From: JBIOHP01 sp044449065
GTDB taxonomy: Bacteria; Bacteroidota; Ignavibacteria; UBA10030; SZUA-254
Reading direction: 5' to 3'
Length of the DNA stretch: 64,000 nucleotides
NCBI GenBank assembly: GCA_044449065.1
Contig: JBIOHP010000011.1
Location: 1 to 64,000, forward strand
Notes under the pieces: model-generated
What the model was told of the DNA's origin: nothing
The model's input: only the letters and a program-made list of their open reading frames with translations
Database searches by the model: none
Shown: positions 17,269-26,927 of the stretch, in pieces
Layout: every line of letters begins with the position of its first letter
Numbering within the stretch: the first letter of the stretch is position 1
Position numbers and translations under genes: made by a program

Positions 17269-19674
17269 TCATTTCTCCAACCCCATTTTCTTCAGCAGAG
17301 CGGCGTAGCGGGGATCGGAGCGGAGATTATCCCATATATGGCTGACCTTAAGGTATCCAAGCTGTGGGTTTTGTTCAAGATATCCCTTCTCCAGCCATTC
17401 GAATGCCTTATTCTTATCACCCAATCCTGTATAGACACTTGCTATGTCGCCGGATAAAGGACGGCCTTGTTTTGATAATTCAAGCAATTGGTTTAAAATT
17501 TTGATTGCCTCGTCCTTCTCTCCTGCCTTCGCATAGACATAACCCAGGTCCCCGGCGCCATATGGATTATCCTTCCCAACGATCTGCCTGACTTTTTGCA
17601 TTTCTCTGATCGCATCATCAAATTTGCCCTGTTCCGCATACACCTCGGCAAAATTTTGATGTGTTACTGGAAAGTTCGGATCAAGCTCAAGCGATTTGTT
17701 TAATAGTTCCACCGCCTGATCAAAGCGCCTCATCATATACAGAATATCCGGCAGGTTTGCGCTAATAATTGGTGAAAGAGGATCAAGTTCTTGCGCACGT
17801 TTGCCTTCGGCTAGGGCTTCCTTCAATTTGCCTTCCCGTTCCAGACAATCGCTGTACCAATGATGCGCTGTAGGATACTTCGGGTCAAGTTCTATCGCCC
17901 GTTTCAATTCTTTTTCTGCGCCTTCCCAGTCCCATTGAAAATCATTTTTAATCATTCCAAGCGCGGCATGTGGTTCGGCAAGCGTCGGATCAAGTTCAAG
18001 GGCTTTGTTAGCCGCCGCCTCGACTTTTGGAATAAAATCTTTTGCCGACAAACTTGAATATTCCGGAAGGATTGCATAGGCGGAAGCTAAACCGGCATAT
18101 CCAAGCGCATAACCCGGATCCTTTTCAATCGCCTGATTGAAATATTCAACAGCTTTTTGGAGATCGTCCGCAGTGCGTTTGTTCCAATGAAACCTTCCTT
18201 TGAGATAGAGTTGATATGCTTCTGTGTTTTCCGTGGCGCGTTTTGTAAGTTTCTTCTCGTCTTCGTTTGCTAATTTTAAGCTTAGTTGTCTGGATATTTC
18301 TTTTGAAATTTCTTCCTGCACGGTAAGAATATCCGAAAGCTTTCTGTTGTATTGCTCGCCCCAAATGTGACTATTATGCTCGACATCCATAAGCTCAGTG
18401 CTTATCAGGAGATTGTCGCCATGCTGAGTTACTCTCCCGGTAAGGACTGCCTTTACTCCCAACTCTTTGCCTGCTTTATTGGGGTCAATTTCTTTGCCTT
18501 TGTAGTGGAAGACAGAACTTCTCGACATAACGGTAAGATTGGATAACTGTGATAGCGTGTTCATAATGCTTTCCGTGATCCCATCGCTTAAATATTCTGT
18601 GTTCGGGTCGGCGCCGACATTCTCGAACGGCAATACGGCGATAGAATCGATCGATTGATGCTTGCCGAAGAACGAGACATACCCAAAGTACCCGGCGACA
18701 AGGAGAACTAGAATTATCCCCGATCCGATGATTTGCCGGGTTCGCTTTGATGAGCGGCTTGCGGTTGTGTTTCCCGATAAACCTTGATTAATCGGAGGTG
18801 TTTCCGGAATCAATCTTTCCGATGAACGGGTGTGTGTCTCTCCGGGTGTGGGTCTGGTAACCTTCGCTGATTGTTTTTGTACTCTCCGTAATTCGCTTAC
18901 CATGTCGTCAACGTGCTGGTAACGGTCTTCGGGATCTTTTTCCAGAGCGCGGTGAATGATGCGGTCAAGATCCGCTGAAATATCCTGGCGGTGCTTTTGC
19001 ACGGGCTCCGGCTCTTCATTTAAAATCGAATACATCATCGCTGCTTCGTGTTCGCCGCGGAAGGGAAGTTTTCCGGTCAGCATCTCAAACAACACAACGC
19101 CAAACGAAAAAATATCGGAACGCGCATCCGCTTCTCCGCCGTGAATTTGCTCGGGCGCCATGTAGGCAAGCGTGCCGACAGTGCTGGATGTTTTTGTGAG
19201 CTTCAATGAACCTTTCAGCTTGGCAAGGCCGAAATCCATCACTTTAATCTGATTCTTCGAATTCACCATGATGTTTTCCGCTTTGATATCGCGGTGAACA
19301 ATTCCTTTGCTATGCGCTTCCTGAAGCGCGTCCCCGATTTGAATAGAGTAATTGATCGCGTCGGCTTGTTTCTGGATAGGCAATTTATGACGGAGGGTTA
19401 CTCCGTCTACAAATTCCATTTCGATGAACTGCTGACCCTCATGTTCGTCAATCCGGTAGATGGTGCAAACATGAGGGTGGTTAAGCGTTGCGGCGGATTG
19501 GGCTTCCTGCAAAAACCGGGCGCGTTCTTCTTCCGTGCCGGTGAGCCGCGGAGGGAGAAATTTCAACGCAACGATTCTTTTAAGCTTCGTGTCTTCGGCT
19601 TTATACACGACGCCCATGCCGCCTTCACCAAGTTTCTCAAGGATTTTGTAGTGTGATATAATTTTTCCTATCAT
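17269..19674 (-). CDS. Transmembrane Ser/Thr protein kinase with TolB-like and TPR domains
   Basis: The 801-residue protein has a complete Hanks-type kinase domain: glycine loop 'LGEGGMGVVYKAED' (15-28), ATP-binding Lys 38, catalytic 'HRDIKAEN' (127-134), DFG at 147-149 and 'GTLAYMAPEQ'. A Ser/Thr/Pro-rich linker leads to one transmembrane helix (about 316-335). Outside the membrane lies a TolB-N/FlgO-like domain ('SIAVLPFENVG', 'LGVKAVLTGRV'), then about eight TPR repeats to the C-terminus. The same architecture occurs in many Acidobacteria and Ignavibacteria kinases. Substrate is unknown; the extracytoplasmic TPRs suggest sensing by protein contact. It heads a probable operon with the DUF6624 gene. 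Confidence 0.92.
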   Translation of the reverse strand: MIGKIISHYKILEKLGEGGMGVVYKAEDTKLKRIVALKFLPPRLTGTEEERARFLQEAQSAATLNHPHVCTIYRIDEHEGQQFIEMEFVDGVTLRHKLPIQKQADAINYSIQIGDALQEAHSKGIVHRDIKAENIMVNSKNQIKVMDFGLAKLKGSLKLTKTSSTVGTLAYMAPEQIHGGEADARSDIFSFGVVLFEMLTGKLPFRGEHEAAMMYSILNEEPEPVQKHRQDISADLDRIIHRALEKDPEDRYQHVDDMVSELRRVQKQSAKVTRPTPGETHTRSSERLIPETPPINQGLSGNTTASRSSKRTRQIIGSGIILVLLVAGYFGYVSFFGKHQSIDSIAVLPFENVGADPNTEYLSDGITESIMNTLSQLSNLTVMSRSSVFHYKGKEIDPNKAGKELGVKAVLTGRVTQHGDNLLISTELMDVEHNSHIWGEQYNRKLSDILTVQEEISKEISRQLSLKLANEDEKKLTKRATENTEAYQLYLKGRFHWNKRTADDLQKAVEYFNQAIEKDPGYALGYAGLASAYAILPEYSSLSAKDFIPKVEAAANKALELDPTLAEPHAALGMIKNDFQWDWEGAEKELKRAIELDPKYPTAHHWYSDCLEREGKLKEALAEGKRAQELDPLSPIISANLPDILYMMRRFDQAVELLNKSLELDPNFPVTHQNFAEVYAEQGKFDDAIREMQKVRQIVGKDNPYGAGDLGYVYAKAGEKDEAIKILNQLLELSKQGRPLSGDIASVYTGLGDKNKAFEWLEKGYLEQNPQLGYLKVSHIWDNLRSDPRYAALLKKMGLEK

Positions 19675-19778
19675 CGGGGGCTCCCGTGCTTGCTCCGCTC
19701 GAGGAGATCCTCAATATCACGACCGCTTGCAAATACAACTCGCAGGTGATATTGGGACATGCCCCCTTCACCGACTTG

Positions 19779-19798
19779 CCCGCCATTTTTATGGCGGG
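19779..19798. repeat. Short perfect hairpin
   Basis: CCCGCCAT (19779-19786) and ATGGCGGG (19791-19798) form a perfect 8-bp stem with a 4-base T loop, without a following T tract. It lies about 110 bases upstream of the kinase start. Its stem resembles that of the terminator at 20209. Confidence 0.45.
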
Positions 19799-19861
19799 AC
19801 TTATCAGGTATCCGATAGTGGGAAATAGTCTGGTAAATCACGTATGTATTATTCCTTTAAT

Positions 19862-20074
19862 CTATTCCAAATATTCTTCATCGTCACGGAGATTGCTACT
19901 GCCGGGATCGCTCATAAATCCCTCAGAAATTTCGTAATCAGTAGTACTAGCATCCATAAATTCTTTTATATCCGTACCAAAAGTCAAGAAATGACCGCCG
20001 TGATGAAATAAGAGTGCGCCATATGAGTCTCCAATTTTAAGCGCGAGAACAATCTCTAGAAGGATCCATGTTGC
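19862..20074 (-). pseudogene. Protein-coding remnant upstream of the kinase gene
   Basis: On the minus strand a frame runs from just after a TGA (20075-20077) to a TAG at 19862-19864. Its 70 codons have protein-like composition, including 'LKIGDSYGALLFHHGGHFLT' and 'FMDASTTDYEISEGF'. No ATG, GTG or TTG lies near its 5' end, and the upstream frame is closed by the TGA. I therefore read it as the 3' end of a broken gene rather than an intact one. No family is recognised. Confidence 0.4.
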
Positions 20075-20208
20075 TCATGACATGCATATCCAGTTGGACG
20101 ATTCGCAAAGTACCGAAAAATCAACAATTTAGCAAGTACATTGGCAAATTTAATCGTTCCTACCTGCAATTTCTTAGATATGTACCTCTGCGATTGAAAT
20201 ATATTAAA

Positions 20209-20239
20209 AAAGCCCCGTCATTTGAAATGGCGGGGCTTT
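20209..20239 (-). terminator. Terminator of the SBBP-repeat protein gene
   Basis: Arms 20209-20223 and 20224-20239 pair over about 15 bases with one G-T wobble (AAAGCCCCGTCATTT with GAAATGGCGGGGCTTT). The T run follows on the minus strand. It lies 22 bases past the stop of the gene ending at 20262. Confidence 0.85.
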
Positions 20240-20261
20240 CTGATGAAATATAAACCTGATA

Positions 20262-23200
20262 CTATTTCATCAGCACCATCTTCTTCACTTGCATGAACGT
20301 CTTACTCAGATCACCAATACTCGTCGCTTCAATCCTGTAGAAATAAACTCCCGATGCAACATTTGTCGCGTTCCATTCTGCAGATCGATAACCGGCGCTT
20401 ACTACGCCATTGGTAAGTGTTGTAACAATTTGTCCGAGTACATTGTAAACCTTCAACGTGACTTTACTGTCGGTCGGTAATGCGTACCTCAGCGTTGTCG
20501 TTGGGTTGAACGGGTTGGGGTAATTCTGAAATAAAACAAATGCTTCCGGAATATTTTTACTTGTTATTTCTTTAACCGAAGTAACAACACCCCCTTCTTT
20601 ATAAACCGATAATCCTGCGCTAGTTCCCATCCACTTATTCCCTGAGCCATCAATGGCTATTTGATTCACCTTATTGCTAGGTAAACTAGAATTTGAAGTT
20701 GTAAAAACAACCCATGATGTGCCGTCAAATTTAGCAAGACCGCCCAAAGTTCCAATCCACTTATTCCCTGAACCGTCTACAGTTATGTATTGCGCCCAGT
20801 TATTAGGCAAGCCCGAATTTGAAGTATTGTAAACTGTCCATGTTGTATCGTTATATCTAGCAAGTCCGCCACCCGTCCCTATCCACAGGTTCCCTGAACC
20901 GTCTACCACTATTTGAATGATCCTGTTATCAGGCAAGCCCGAATTTGAAGTATTGTAAACAGTCCATATTGTGTCGTTATATCTAGCAAGTCCACCACCA
21001 TCAGTCCCAACCCACTTATTTCCTGATCCGTCTACAGCCACTCCCCAAACAGTATTATTGCGCAAACCAGAATTTGTAGTATTATAAACCGTCCATGTTA
21101 TGCCGTTAAATTTAACAAGTCCCCCGCCTATAGTTCCAATCCACATATTCCCTGAACCATCTACTATTGCTAGGCCAGCATTATTAATTGGCAAGCCCGA
21201 ATTTGAAGTATTGTAAACCGTCCACGTTGTACCATCGAATTTAACAAGTCCACTTGTAGTCCCAATCCACTTATTCCCTGATCTATCCAGCGATATGGAA
21301 TAGACAGAATCAGAAGGCAATCCTGAATTTAAAGTATTATAAACTGTCCAGGTCGTACCATCGAATTTAGCAAGGCCTCCCCCCATTGTTCCAATCCATT
21401 TATTCCTTGAACTGTCTATAGTTACTCCCCAGACATGATTATTTGGCAGACCTGAATTTGATATTGTATATTGTAGCCAATCAGGGGCTTGTACAAGAGT
21501 AGAAATATTCAGCTTTGTTACAAAACCATCACATTGACCACCAAAAGTAGTCTGGTAAGCGCCGCTCGTTGTGGGATAATTTGAGGATGTCGTAACTCCA
21601 GCAATATAGACATTATCGCTCGTATCTAATGCAATTGAGGATCCAACAGTGCTATCGCCACCAATATAGTTAGAATAAGCCAAACCGTTTCCGCTTGAAT
21701 TGAGCTTTGTTACAAAGGCATCTCCACTACCAAAAGTAGTCTGATGAAGGTGTGTTAAATAATTTGATGATGTAGTAGTTCCCGTTATATACGCATTTCC
21801 GCTCGTATCTATGGCAATTGAATTTCCAAATTCACTACTATCGCCACCAATATAAGTAGAATAAACCAAATTACTGCCGTTTGAATTAAGCTTTGTTATA
21901 AAAGCATTTCCATTGCTGCTTCCCAAAGTAGTTTGATAAGCGCCGTTTGTTATTGGAAAATTTGTTGAAACCGTATATCCGGTTATATACGCATTTCCAT
22001 TTGCATCGAGAGCTATTGAATTTCCTTCATCCCCTACATCACCAATATTACTATTGCCACTACCCCCAATAAATGTGGAATAAACCAAAGCCGAACCGGT
22101 CGAGTTCAGTTTTGTTACAAAAGCAACTCCGGTGTGGTCACCTTCGTAGTATACGGTACCAGGATAAGAAGCTTGAAAAGCACCGCTTGTCGTTGGATAA
22201 TTGGATGACCAAGTCTCTCCGGTTATGTAAGCATCCCCGCTTGCGTCTATGGCAATTGAATTTTCCTGTACATCAGGTTCTCCAATAAAAGTAGAATAAA
22301 CCAAAGCGCTACCTGTTGGGTTTAGCTTTGTTATAAAACCATCCTGTCCACCACCAATATTGGTAGTCTGATAAGCGCCACTTGTTGTGGGATAATTTAA
22401 AGACTGAGTCAATCCGGTTATATACGCATTTCCACTTGTATCTATGGCAATTGACAAACCCACAGTAGTATCACCACCAACATAAGTAGAATAAACCAAA
22501 GCGCTGCCGGTTGAGTTTAGTTTTGTTACAAAGCCCCCACCCCCACTAGTCTGATAAGCGCCGCTTGTTGTGGGATAATTCGAAGATAGGGTTCCTCCAG
22601 TTATATAGGCATTTCCGATTGCATCTATGGCTATTGACGTTGCTAAATGACCTATACCCCAACGATTATAACTACTACTTCCCCCAAGATAAGTGGAATA
22701 AACCAAAGCGCTGCCGGTTGAGTTTAGTTTTGTTACAAAGGCATCCATACCACTAAGAAAAGTAGTCTGGTAAGCGCCGCTCGTTGTGGGATAATTTGAG
22801 GATGTAGTTATTCCCGTTATATATGCGTTTCCGCTCACATCGATGGCAATTGCATTCCCCCAATCACCACGGTCACCTTCAAAATTAACGCTTTCCCCAA
22901 TAAAAGTCGAATAAACCAACGGATCAATTATTAGTTCTTTCTTTGCATCATATTCGCCGGCTTTGAATCCAATCGATCCATTTTCTCTTTGTTCAAATTT
23001 ACACTCCACTTCTTTCTGCGTCTCACCCTCCATCTGGTATGCGTATATCTTTCCGTTGGTTACTTCACCTAAGCTGGTCTTTAGTATTAATTCTCCATTT
23101 GAGTTTATGCTTATTCCTTCCTGTCCGTCAAACCGTAACTTTATCTGCGATAAATCCGCCCCAAGCTTTGCTTTGTAATCATACCGCAGCAATCCGTTAT

Positions 23201-23690
23201 CGTAATAATATTTTACGTCTATGTTCTTATAAACGCCCTGCAATTCTACATTATCATACAGGGGCACATTGCTCGCCCATTTGCTTTGATCGTTTCCGAT
23301 AAAATAATTGTAATATCCTTCACGCTGGTTATTGCCTGCATAAATAACATCTTTTTCGACATTTACCAATTGCATTTTCACTACATGACCTTGTATGGTG
23401 GTATTTTTATTTTCATCAATCATCTTTTGCAGACGATTCATTTTTTTAGTTTTCGTTTCTACAGGTTTTTTCGTTATTCTGTAATAATCATATACCACAC
23501 CTGAGTTCGTAATCCACACATTCATGCCGCCAATGCGGGCAAGGTATTTCACTTCCGAGTTCCACTGCCCTTTATTCTGAATAAAGAAACTTTTACCGGC
23601 GTTGTTGAGCGCTTGCTGTGTTTTGTTTAATTGCTGGGCATTGGCTGCTGCGCAAAGCAGTACGAGTAGAAACAATAACTTTTTATACAT
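20262..23690 (-). CDS. SBBP- and two-component-type propeller repeat T9SS protein
   Basis: This 1142-residue surface protein has a signal peptide, then a DUF7948-like domain (about 30-250) with 'FFIQNKGQWNSEVKYLAR' and 'VELQGVYKNIDVKYYYDNG'. Seven SBBP repeats follow ('LVYSTYIGG', 'SIAIDTSGNAYITG', 'DAFVTKLNSTG'), then seven Reg_prop-like repeats ('DGSGNKWIGT', 'GLAKFDGTTWTVYNT'). The protein ends in a T9SS type A domain ('LFQNYPNPFNPTTTLRYALP'). Two sets of seven blades fit two beta-propellers. The DNA is visibly more AT-rich and repetitive than its neighbours, which suggests recent repeat expansion. No catalytic residues are evident; adhesion or ligand binding is the likely role. Confidence 0.9.
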   Translation of the reverse strand: MYKKLLFLLVLLCAAANAQQLNKTQQALNNAGKSFFIQNKGQWNSEVKYLARIGGMNVWITNSGVVYDYYRITKKPVETKTKKMNRLQKMIDENKNTTIQGHVVKMQLVNVEKDVIYAGNNQREGYYNYFIGNDQSKWASNVPLYDNVELQGVYKNIDVKYYYDNGLLRYDYKAKLGADLSQIKLRFDGQEGISINSNGELILKTSLGEVTNGKIYAYQMEGETQKEVECKFEQRENGSIGFKAGEYDAKKELIIDPLVYSTFIGESVNFEGDRGDWGNAIAIDVSGNAYITGITTSSNYPTTSGAYQTTFLSGMDAFVTKLNSTGSALVYSTYLGGSSSYNRWGIGHLATSIAIDAIGNAYITGGTLSSNYPTTSGAYQTSGGGGFVTKLNSTGSALVYSTYVGGDTTVGLSIAIDTSGNAYITGLTQSLNYPTTSGAYQTTNIGGGQDGFITKLNPTGSALVYSTFIGEPDVQENSIAIDASGDAYITGETWSSNYPTTSGAFQASYPGTVYYEGDHTGVAFVTKLNSTGSALVYSTFIGGSGNSNIGDVGDEGNSIALDANGNAYITGYTVSTNFPITNGAYQTTLGSSNGNAFITKLNSNGSNLVYSTYIGGDSSEFGNSIAIDTSGNAYITGTTTSSNYLTHLHQTTFGSGDAFVTKLNSSGNGLAYSNYIGGDSTVGSSIALDTSDNVYIAGVTTSSNYPTTSGAYQTTFGGQCDGFVTKLNISTLVQAPDWLQYTISNSGLPNNHVWGVTIDSSRNKWIGTMGGGLAKFDGTTWTVYNTLNSGLPSDSVYSISLDRSGNKWIGTTSGLVKFDGTTWTVYNTSNSGLPINNAGLAIVDGSGNMWIGTIGGGLVKFNGITWTVYNTTNSGLRNNTVWGVAVDGSGNKWVGTDGGGLARYNDTIWTVYNTSNSGLPDNRIIQIVVDGSGNLWIGTGGGLARYNDTTWTVYNTSNSGLPNNWAQYITVDGSGNKWIGTLGGLAKFDGTSWVVFTTSNSSLPSNKVNQIAIDGSGNKWMGTSAGLSVYKEGGVVTSVKEITSKNIPEAFVLFQNYPNPFNPTTTLRYALPTDSKVTLKVYNVLGQIVTTLTNGVVSAGYRSAEWNATNVASGVYFYRIEATSIGDLSKTFMQVKKMVLMK
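21543..21590. repeat. 48-bp exact direct repeat, copy 1
   Basis: These 48 bases are identical to 22758-22805, 1.2 kb away, within the SBBP-repeat part of the same gene. Both encode 'YPTTSGAYQTTF'-type blade ends. Flanking bases diverge at once, which points to gene conversion or recent duplication of a blade. Confidence 0.85.
22758..22805. repeat. 48-bp exact direct repeat, copy 2
   Basis: Second copy of the 48-bp sequence at 21543-21590, in the first SBBP repeat of the protein (the gene is on the minus strand). Confidence 0.85.
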
Positions 23691-23803
23691 TAAATCTCCA
23701 ATGATTTAGATTCAAAATGAAATAAAATCAAACAGCGGGACAGTTTATTTTCAATGCCCTCTTTTTACAAAAATTCTACTTTAGATTATCGCGGCGAATG
23801 ATA

Positions 23804-26422
23804 CTATTTAATCAACACCATTTTTTTCATTTCGTTGATATTACTCCCTGCAATCAACCGGTAATAATAAATTCCCGATGCGATATTTGTTGCATTGAAG
23901 GTTGCTATATAAGAGCCCGGGGTAAATTCGCGATTAACGATGGTTGCGACTTCCTGACCAAGGGAATTGTAAACAGTCAGGCGCACATTCGCGCGGTTTG
24001 CAATTGAGAAAGGTATTGTCGTTGCCGGGTTGAAGGGATTCGGGTAATTTTGCCCAAGTGAATATGACTGCGGTATTGCATGTGAAACTTCAACCACTCC
24101 TAACGGACCGTTAGATTGATACATCCCCCTGCCATGCGTGCCTGCAAGAACGACATGATCGAATTTTCGCAAGCTCAAATCGAAAACCGGCACGTTTGGC
24201 ATGCCGCCCGGCGCCGATGTGGTTAACCAATTGGTTCCGCCGTTTAGTGTTTCAAAGACGCCAAGATCCGTCGCTGCGAGAATATGATTTGAGTTATCAG
24301 GATCGAGGAGAAGTTTGTTTACAGGAATATCAGGCAAGTCTCCGCTGATATTACTCCACGAGCCGCCCGTATTAGTCGACATGAAAACATGTCCCGCGAA
24401 ACCGGGTGTATTACCGTTGTATCCCTGAAAACCGGCAAATATATTGTTTGCGTTATCAACTGCTAAGGTAGAAACGACGCGGTTGGGAAGCGGAGATTTT
24501 GTTACGTTGGTATAATTTCCGAATAGATTGGTTGTAACGATAACTCTTGGAGTTGCCCCAGGTGGTTGTGAGCCCGAAGTGCCAACACAAACAAAGCTGG
24601 AATTCTTTGGAGCGATAGCGATTGCAGATATTACTGATGCGAACGAACCCACCTGACCGCTTCCATCACCATCGCCGGTAATGTCACCGGTTAGCGGAGC
24701 CCATGAAGCAGCGCCATTGATTGTCCTATATATCTTGAAAGTTCCGGCAACTAATACGCTGGAATTAGAAGGATCCATAACATACGGTGCGATGAACGCG
24801 CATCGGTCCGATGTCCCATAAATCGGATTGGATTGCATGGGAATGTTGGTAACGACTTGATTCCAGGTATTGGGATCGCCGGAACTTGAGCTTTTAAATA
24901 TACTCAGATACGTATATTCTGTATAGTACGTCGTTGGTATATTAAAATCTATTGCAGTATATCCTCCATCACCGCCGAATATCGGGATCCCTTTAGTATT
25001 GGTGTTCGTTTTCAGCGTTCCGTTATCCTGGGTTCCTCCGATACGGATATCATTCAGAGGGTGAATGCTGCAGCCATAAAATTGGGTTGTTACATAATTT
25101 GTGTTTTGCGCCGTGAATGCTCCGCCGCTATTCGTTGATCTGAAAACACCGCCGTCATTTCCAAAGAAGATGGTTGAGGGGTTGTCGGGAGTGATTACGA
25201 TAGCATGTTGATCGACGTGGACGTCGAGGGGGTTTGATGAACCGCGAGTAATCTGACCCCATGTTGCTCCTCCATTTACGGATTTATACAGATCGATCCC
25301 TCCGGTGTAAACGATATTCGGATCTGTGGGATCGACTGTGATGACGTTGCCATACCAGCCCTGGGTTCCCATGTGATGCGGATTTGCGACCGCAGACCAG
25401 TGCGCGCCGCCATCGGTTGTTTTTTCAATGCCGTAGGTGTTGCTCGTCGCAGAATCGCTAAGACAAGCGTATAAAACCTGTGAATTACTGGTTCCGATCC
25501 CGAGACTTATTCTTCCGTATCCCGCCGCTGGAAATCCCGTGGCAGATTTAGTCCATGTATTTCCGCCATCGATGGTTTTATAGATGCCGTCGTGCGTTAT
25601 TGGAAGCAAATCAAATCCGAAGGCAGCGTATAATGTGCCGGGGCTATTGGGATCTTCGATGAGATCCATGCAAAAGCTGGATCGTGAACCCACATTAAGC
25701 AGGTTCCAGCTCACGCCGCTATCGATTGAACGAAATACGCCGCCGACCAGAGCGGCATACAGAGTGTGCGGTTGATCGGGGCGGACAATTATTTTATTAA
25801 TGTAATACTTATAATAGGGGGCGGGTGAAAATGAGTTATATAATGTCCAGGTGGCTCCCGCATCGGTTGATTTCAGGATGCCTGTACCAATCAAGGCGTC
25901 GATGTTGAAATATCCTTCGCCGGTGCCGGCATAAATAATATTTGAATTAATTGGATCGACCGCCAAACACGACACTATGAGATCCTGTGTAAAATCTGAG
26001 ATCGGGGTCCATGTGTTGGCTGCGTCTGTTGATTTCCAGATACCTCCGCTCACGCCAGCAGCGTATATGAGACTGTCATTGACAGGATCGATAACAATAG
26101 CGCGCGTTCTGCCGCCAACATTATTGGGACCCGCAGCCCGCCATGACACGCTTGAAACTGATGGGGATTTTGCGAGGTTATTTTTTTGAATATGCCGAAA
26201 CGCTTTTTCGCGCCAGCCCTCGGGCAGAGTTGTCGCGGGGTATGCCCGCACACGCTGATACCATCTCACAGCGTCAAGGATGCCCCTCGCTTCTAATTTG
26301 CTGTTATCGCGAACGGATTCAGATCCAATAATCGTTCGTATTGATTGCCGCAACTGTATTGTCAGAAGGAATGAAAGAATAAAAGCGGCAGCGCCGACCA
26401 CTATTGTAATTGTTTTAATCAT
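23804..26422 (-). CDS. BNR/sortilin-type propeller T9SS protein
   Basis: The frame is open from 26455, but the ATG at 26422 is chosen because AAAGGA precedes it and the protein then begins with a clean signal (MIKTITIVVGAAAFILSFLL), giving 872 residues. Many BNR/Asp-box-like repeats follow ('STDAGATWTLYNSF', 'KTIDGGNTWTKSATG', 'KSVNGGATWGQIT', 'MSTNTGGSWSNISGDLP'), the pattern of VPS10/sortilin and exo-alpha-sialidase-like propellers. The C-terminus is a T9SS sorting domain ('LGQNYPNPFNPATTIPFSI', ending 'MKKMVLIK'). Catalytic residues of sialidases are not recognisable, so binding rather than hydrolysis is the safer call. It is secreted and probably surface-attached. Confidence 0.88.
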   Translation of the reverse strand: MIKTITIVVGAAAFILSFLLTIQLRQSIRTIIGSESVRDNSKLEARGILDAVRWYQRVRAYPATTLPEGWREKAFRHIQKNNLAKSPSVSSVSWRAAGPNNVGGRTRAIVIDPVNDSLIYAAGVSGGIWKSTDAANTWTPISDFTQDLIVSCLAVDPINSNIIYAGTGEGYFNIDALIGTGILKSTDAGATWTLYNSFSPAPYYKYYINKIIVRPDQPHTLYAALVGGVFRSIDSGVSWNLLNVGSRSSFCMDLIEDPNSPGTLYAAFGFDLLPITHDGIYKTIDGGNTWTKSATGFPAAGYGRISLGIGTSNSQVLYACLSDSATSNTYGIEKTTDGGAHWSAVANPHHMGTQGWYGNVITVDPTDPNIVYTGGIDLYKSVNGGATWGQITRGSSNPLDVHVDQHAIVITPDNPSTIFFGNDGGVFRSTNSGGAFTAQNTNYVTTQFYGCSIHPLNDIRIGGTQDNGTLKTNTNTKGIPIFGGDGGYTAIDFNIPTTYYTEYTYLSIFKSSSSGDPNTWNQVVTNIPMQSNPIYGTSDRCAFIAPYVMDPSNSSVLVAGTFKIYRTINGAASWAPLTGDITGDGDGSGQVGSFASVISAIAIAPKNSSFVCVGTSGSQPPGATPRVIVTTNLFGNYTNVTKSPLPNRVVSTLAVDNANNIFAGFQGYNGNTPGFAGHVFMSTNTGGSWSNISGDLPDIPVNKLLLDPDNSNHILAATDLGVFETLNGGTNWLTTSAPGGMPNVPVFDLSLRKFDHVVLAGTHGRGMYQSNGPLGVVEVSHAIPQSYSLGQNYPNPFNPATTIPFSIANRANVRLTVYNSLGQEVATIVNREFTPGSYIATFNATNIASGIYYYRLIAGSNINEMKKMVLIK

Positions 26423-26455
26423 AAAATCCTTTATTAAAATAAGATGATTCCACAC

Positions 26456-26927
26456 GTCATGATACGTTGAGCATTGACTATTAAAACAGGCGACAATTTA
26501 AATAAGCGGGAAATCACCCTGTTCTCCCCCCTCATCTAATTGTGATGTGCCGCGAAGTCATTCCGAGAAAATTCAGACGATGACGTAATTAACGGCTTCA
26601 TTTGGATACAGTATCCATGTAGTAAATATGAGAACAATTCGACTGAAAATCAAGAGGTTATACCGGCACTTGTAAGGGTCAAAACACCCCCATAGCCATC
26701 CGATATCGTAATACGTGTATAATTACTGCCTCAAAAATTTTTTAGGTACGCAGAGAATTTCAGTGCAGGAAAGTGAGGAATTACGGTATCGTAATTGACA
26801 ATATATTTGTACTGTGCACATTAGTATCACTTGCATTTTTCTGAAAAATTTTAGATATTTTCACGCCTTAATTTGGAGCATGTTAATATTTTTTAATCTT
26901 TTTCTCTAAATACATCACGTAGTAACG
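26456..26927. other. Divergent intergenic region upstream of the Gld-like operon
   Basis: No gene is supported here. It separates the minus-strand BNR gene from the plus-strand ABC operon and should hold both promoters. A TATCGTAAT word occurs at 26704-26712 and again inside a palindrome at 26779-26796. Confidence 0.5.
26779..26809 (+). promoter_or_regulatory. Palindrome next to a possible Bacteroidota -7 element
   Basis: AATTACG and CGTAATT flank GTAT (26779-26796), a perfect 7-bp-arm inverted repeat of operator size. Six bases on, TATATTTG (26802-26809) resembles the TAnnTTTG -7 element of Bacteroidota promoters. No matching -33 TTTG is at the expected distance. A repressor site overlapping the promoter of the ABC operon is an inference. 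Confidence 0.35.

Noticed and set aside
19686..19937. 83-residue plus-strand frame
   Set aside because: It crosses a hairpin and opposes a more protein-like minus-strand frame; no family likeness.
20600..22930. Regular DNA repeats that could look like a CRISPR array
   Set aside because: Repeats are in frame within one gene, 100-200 bases long and degenerate; they encode propeller blades.
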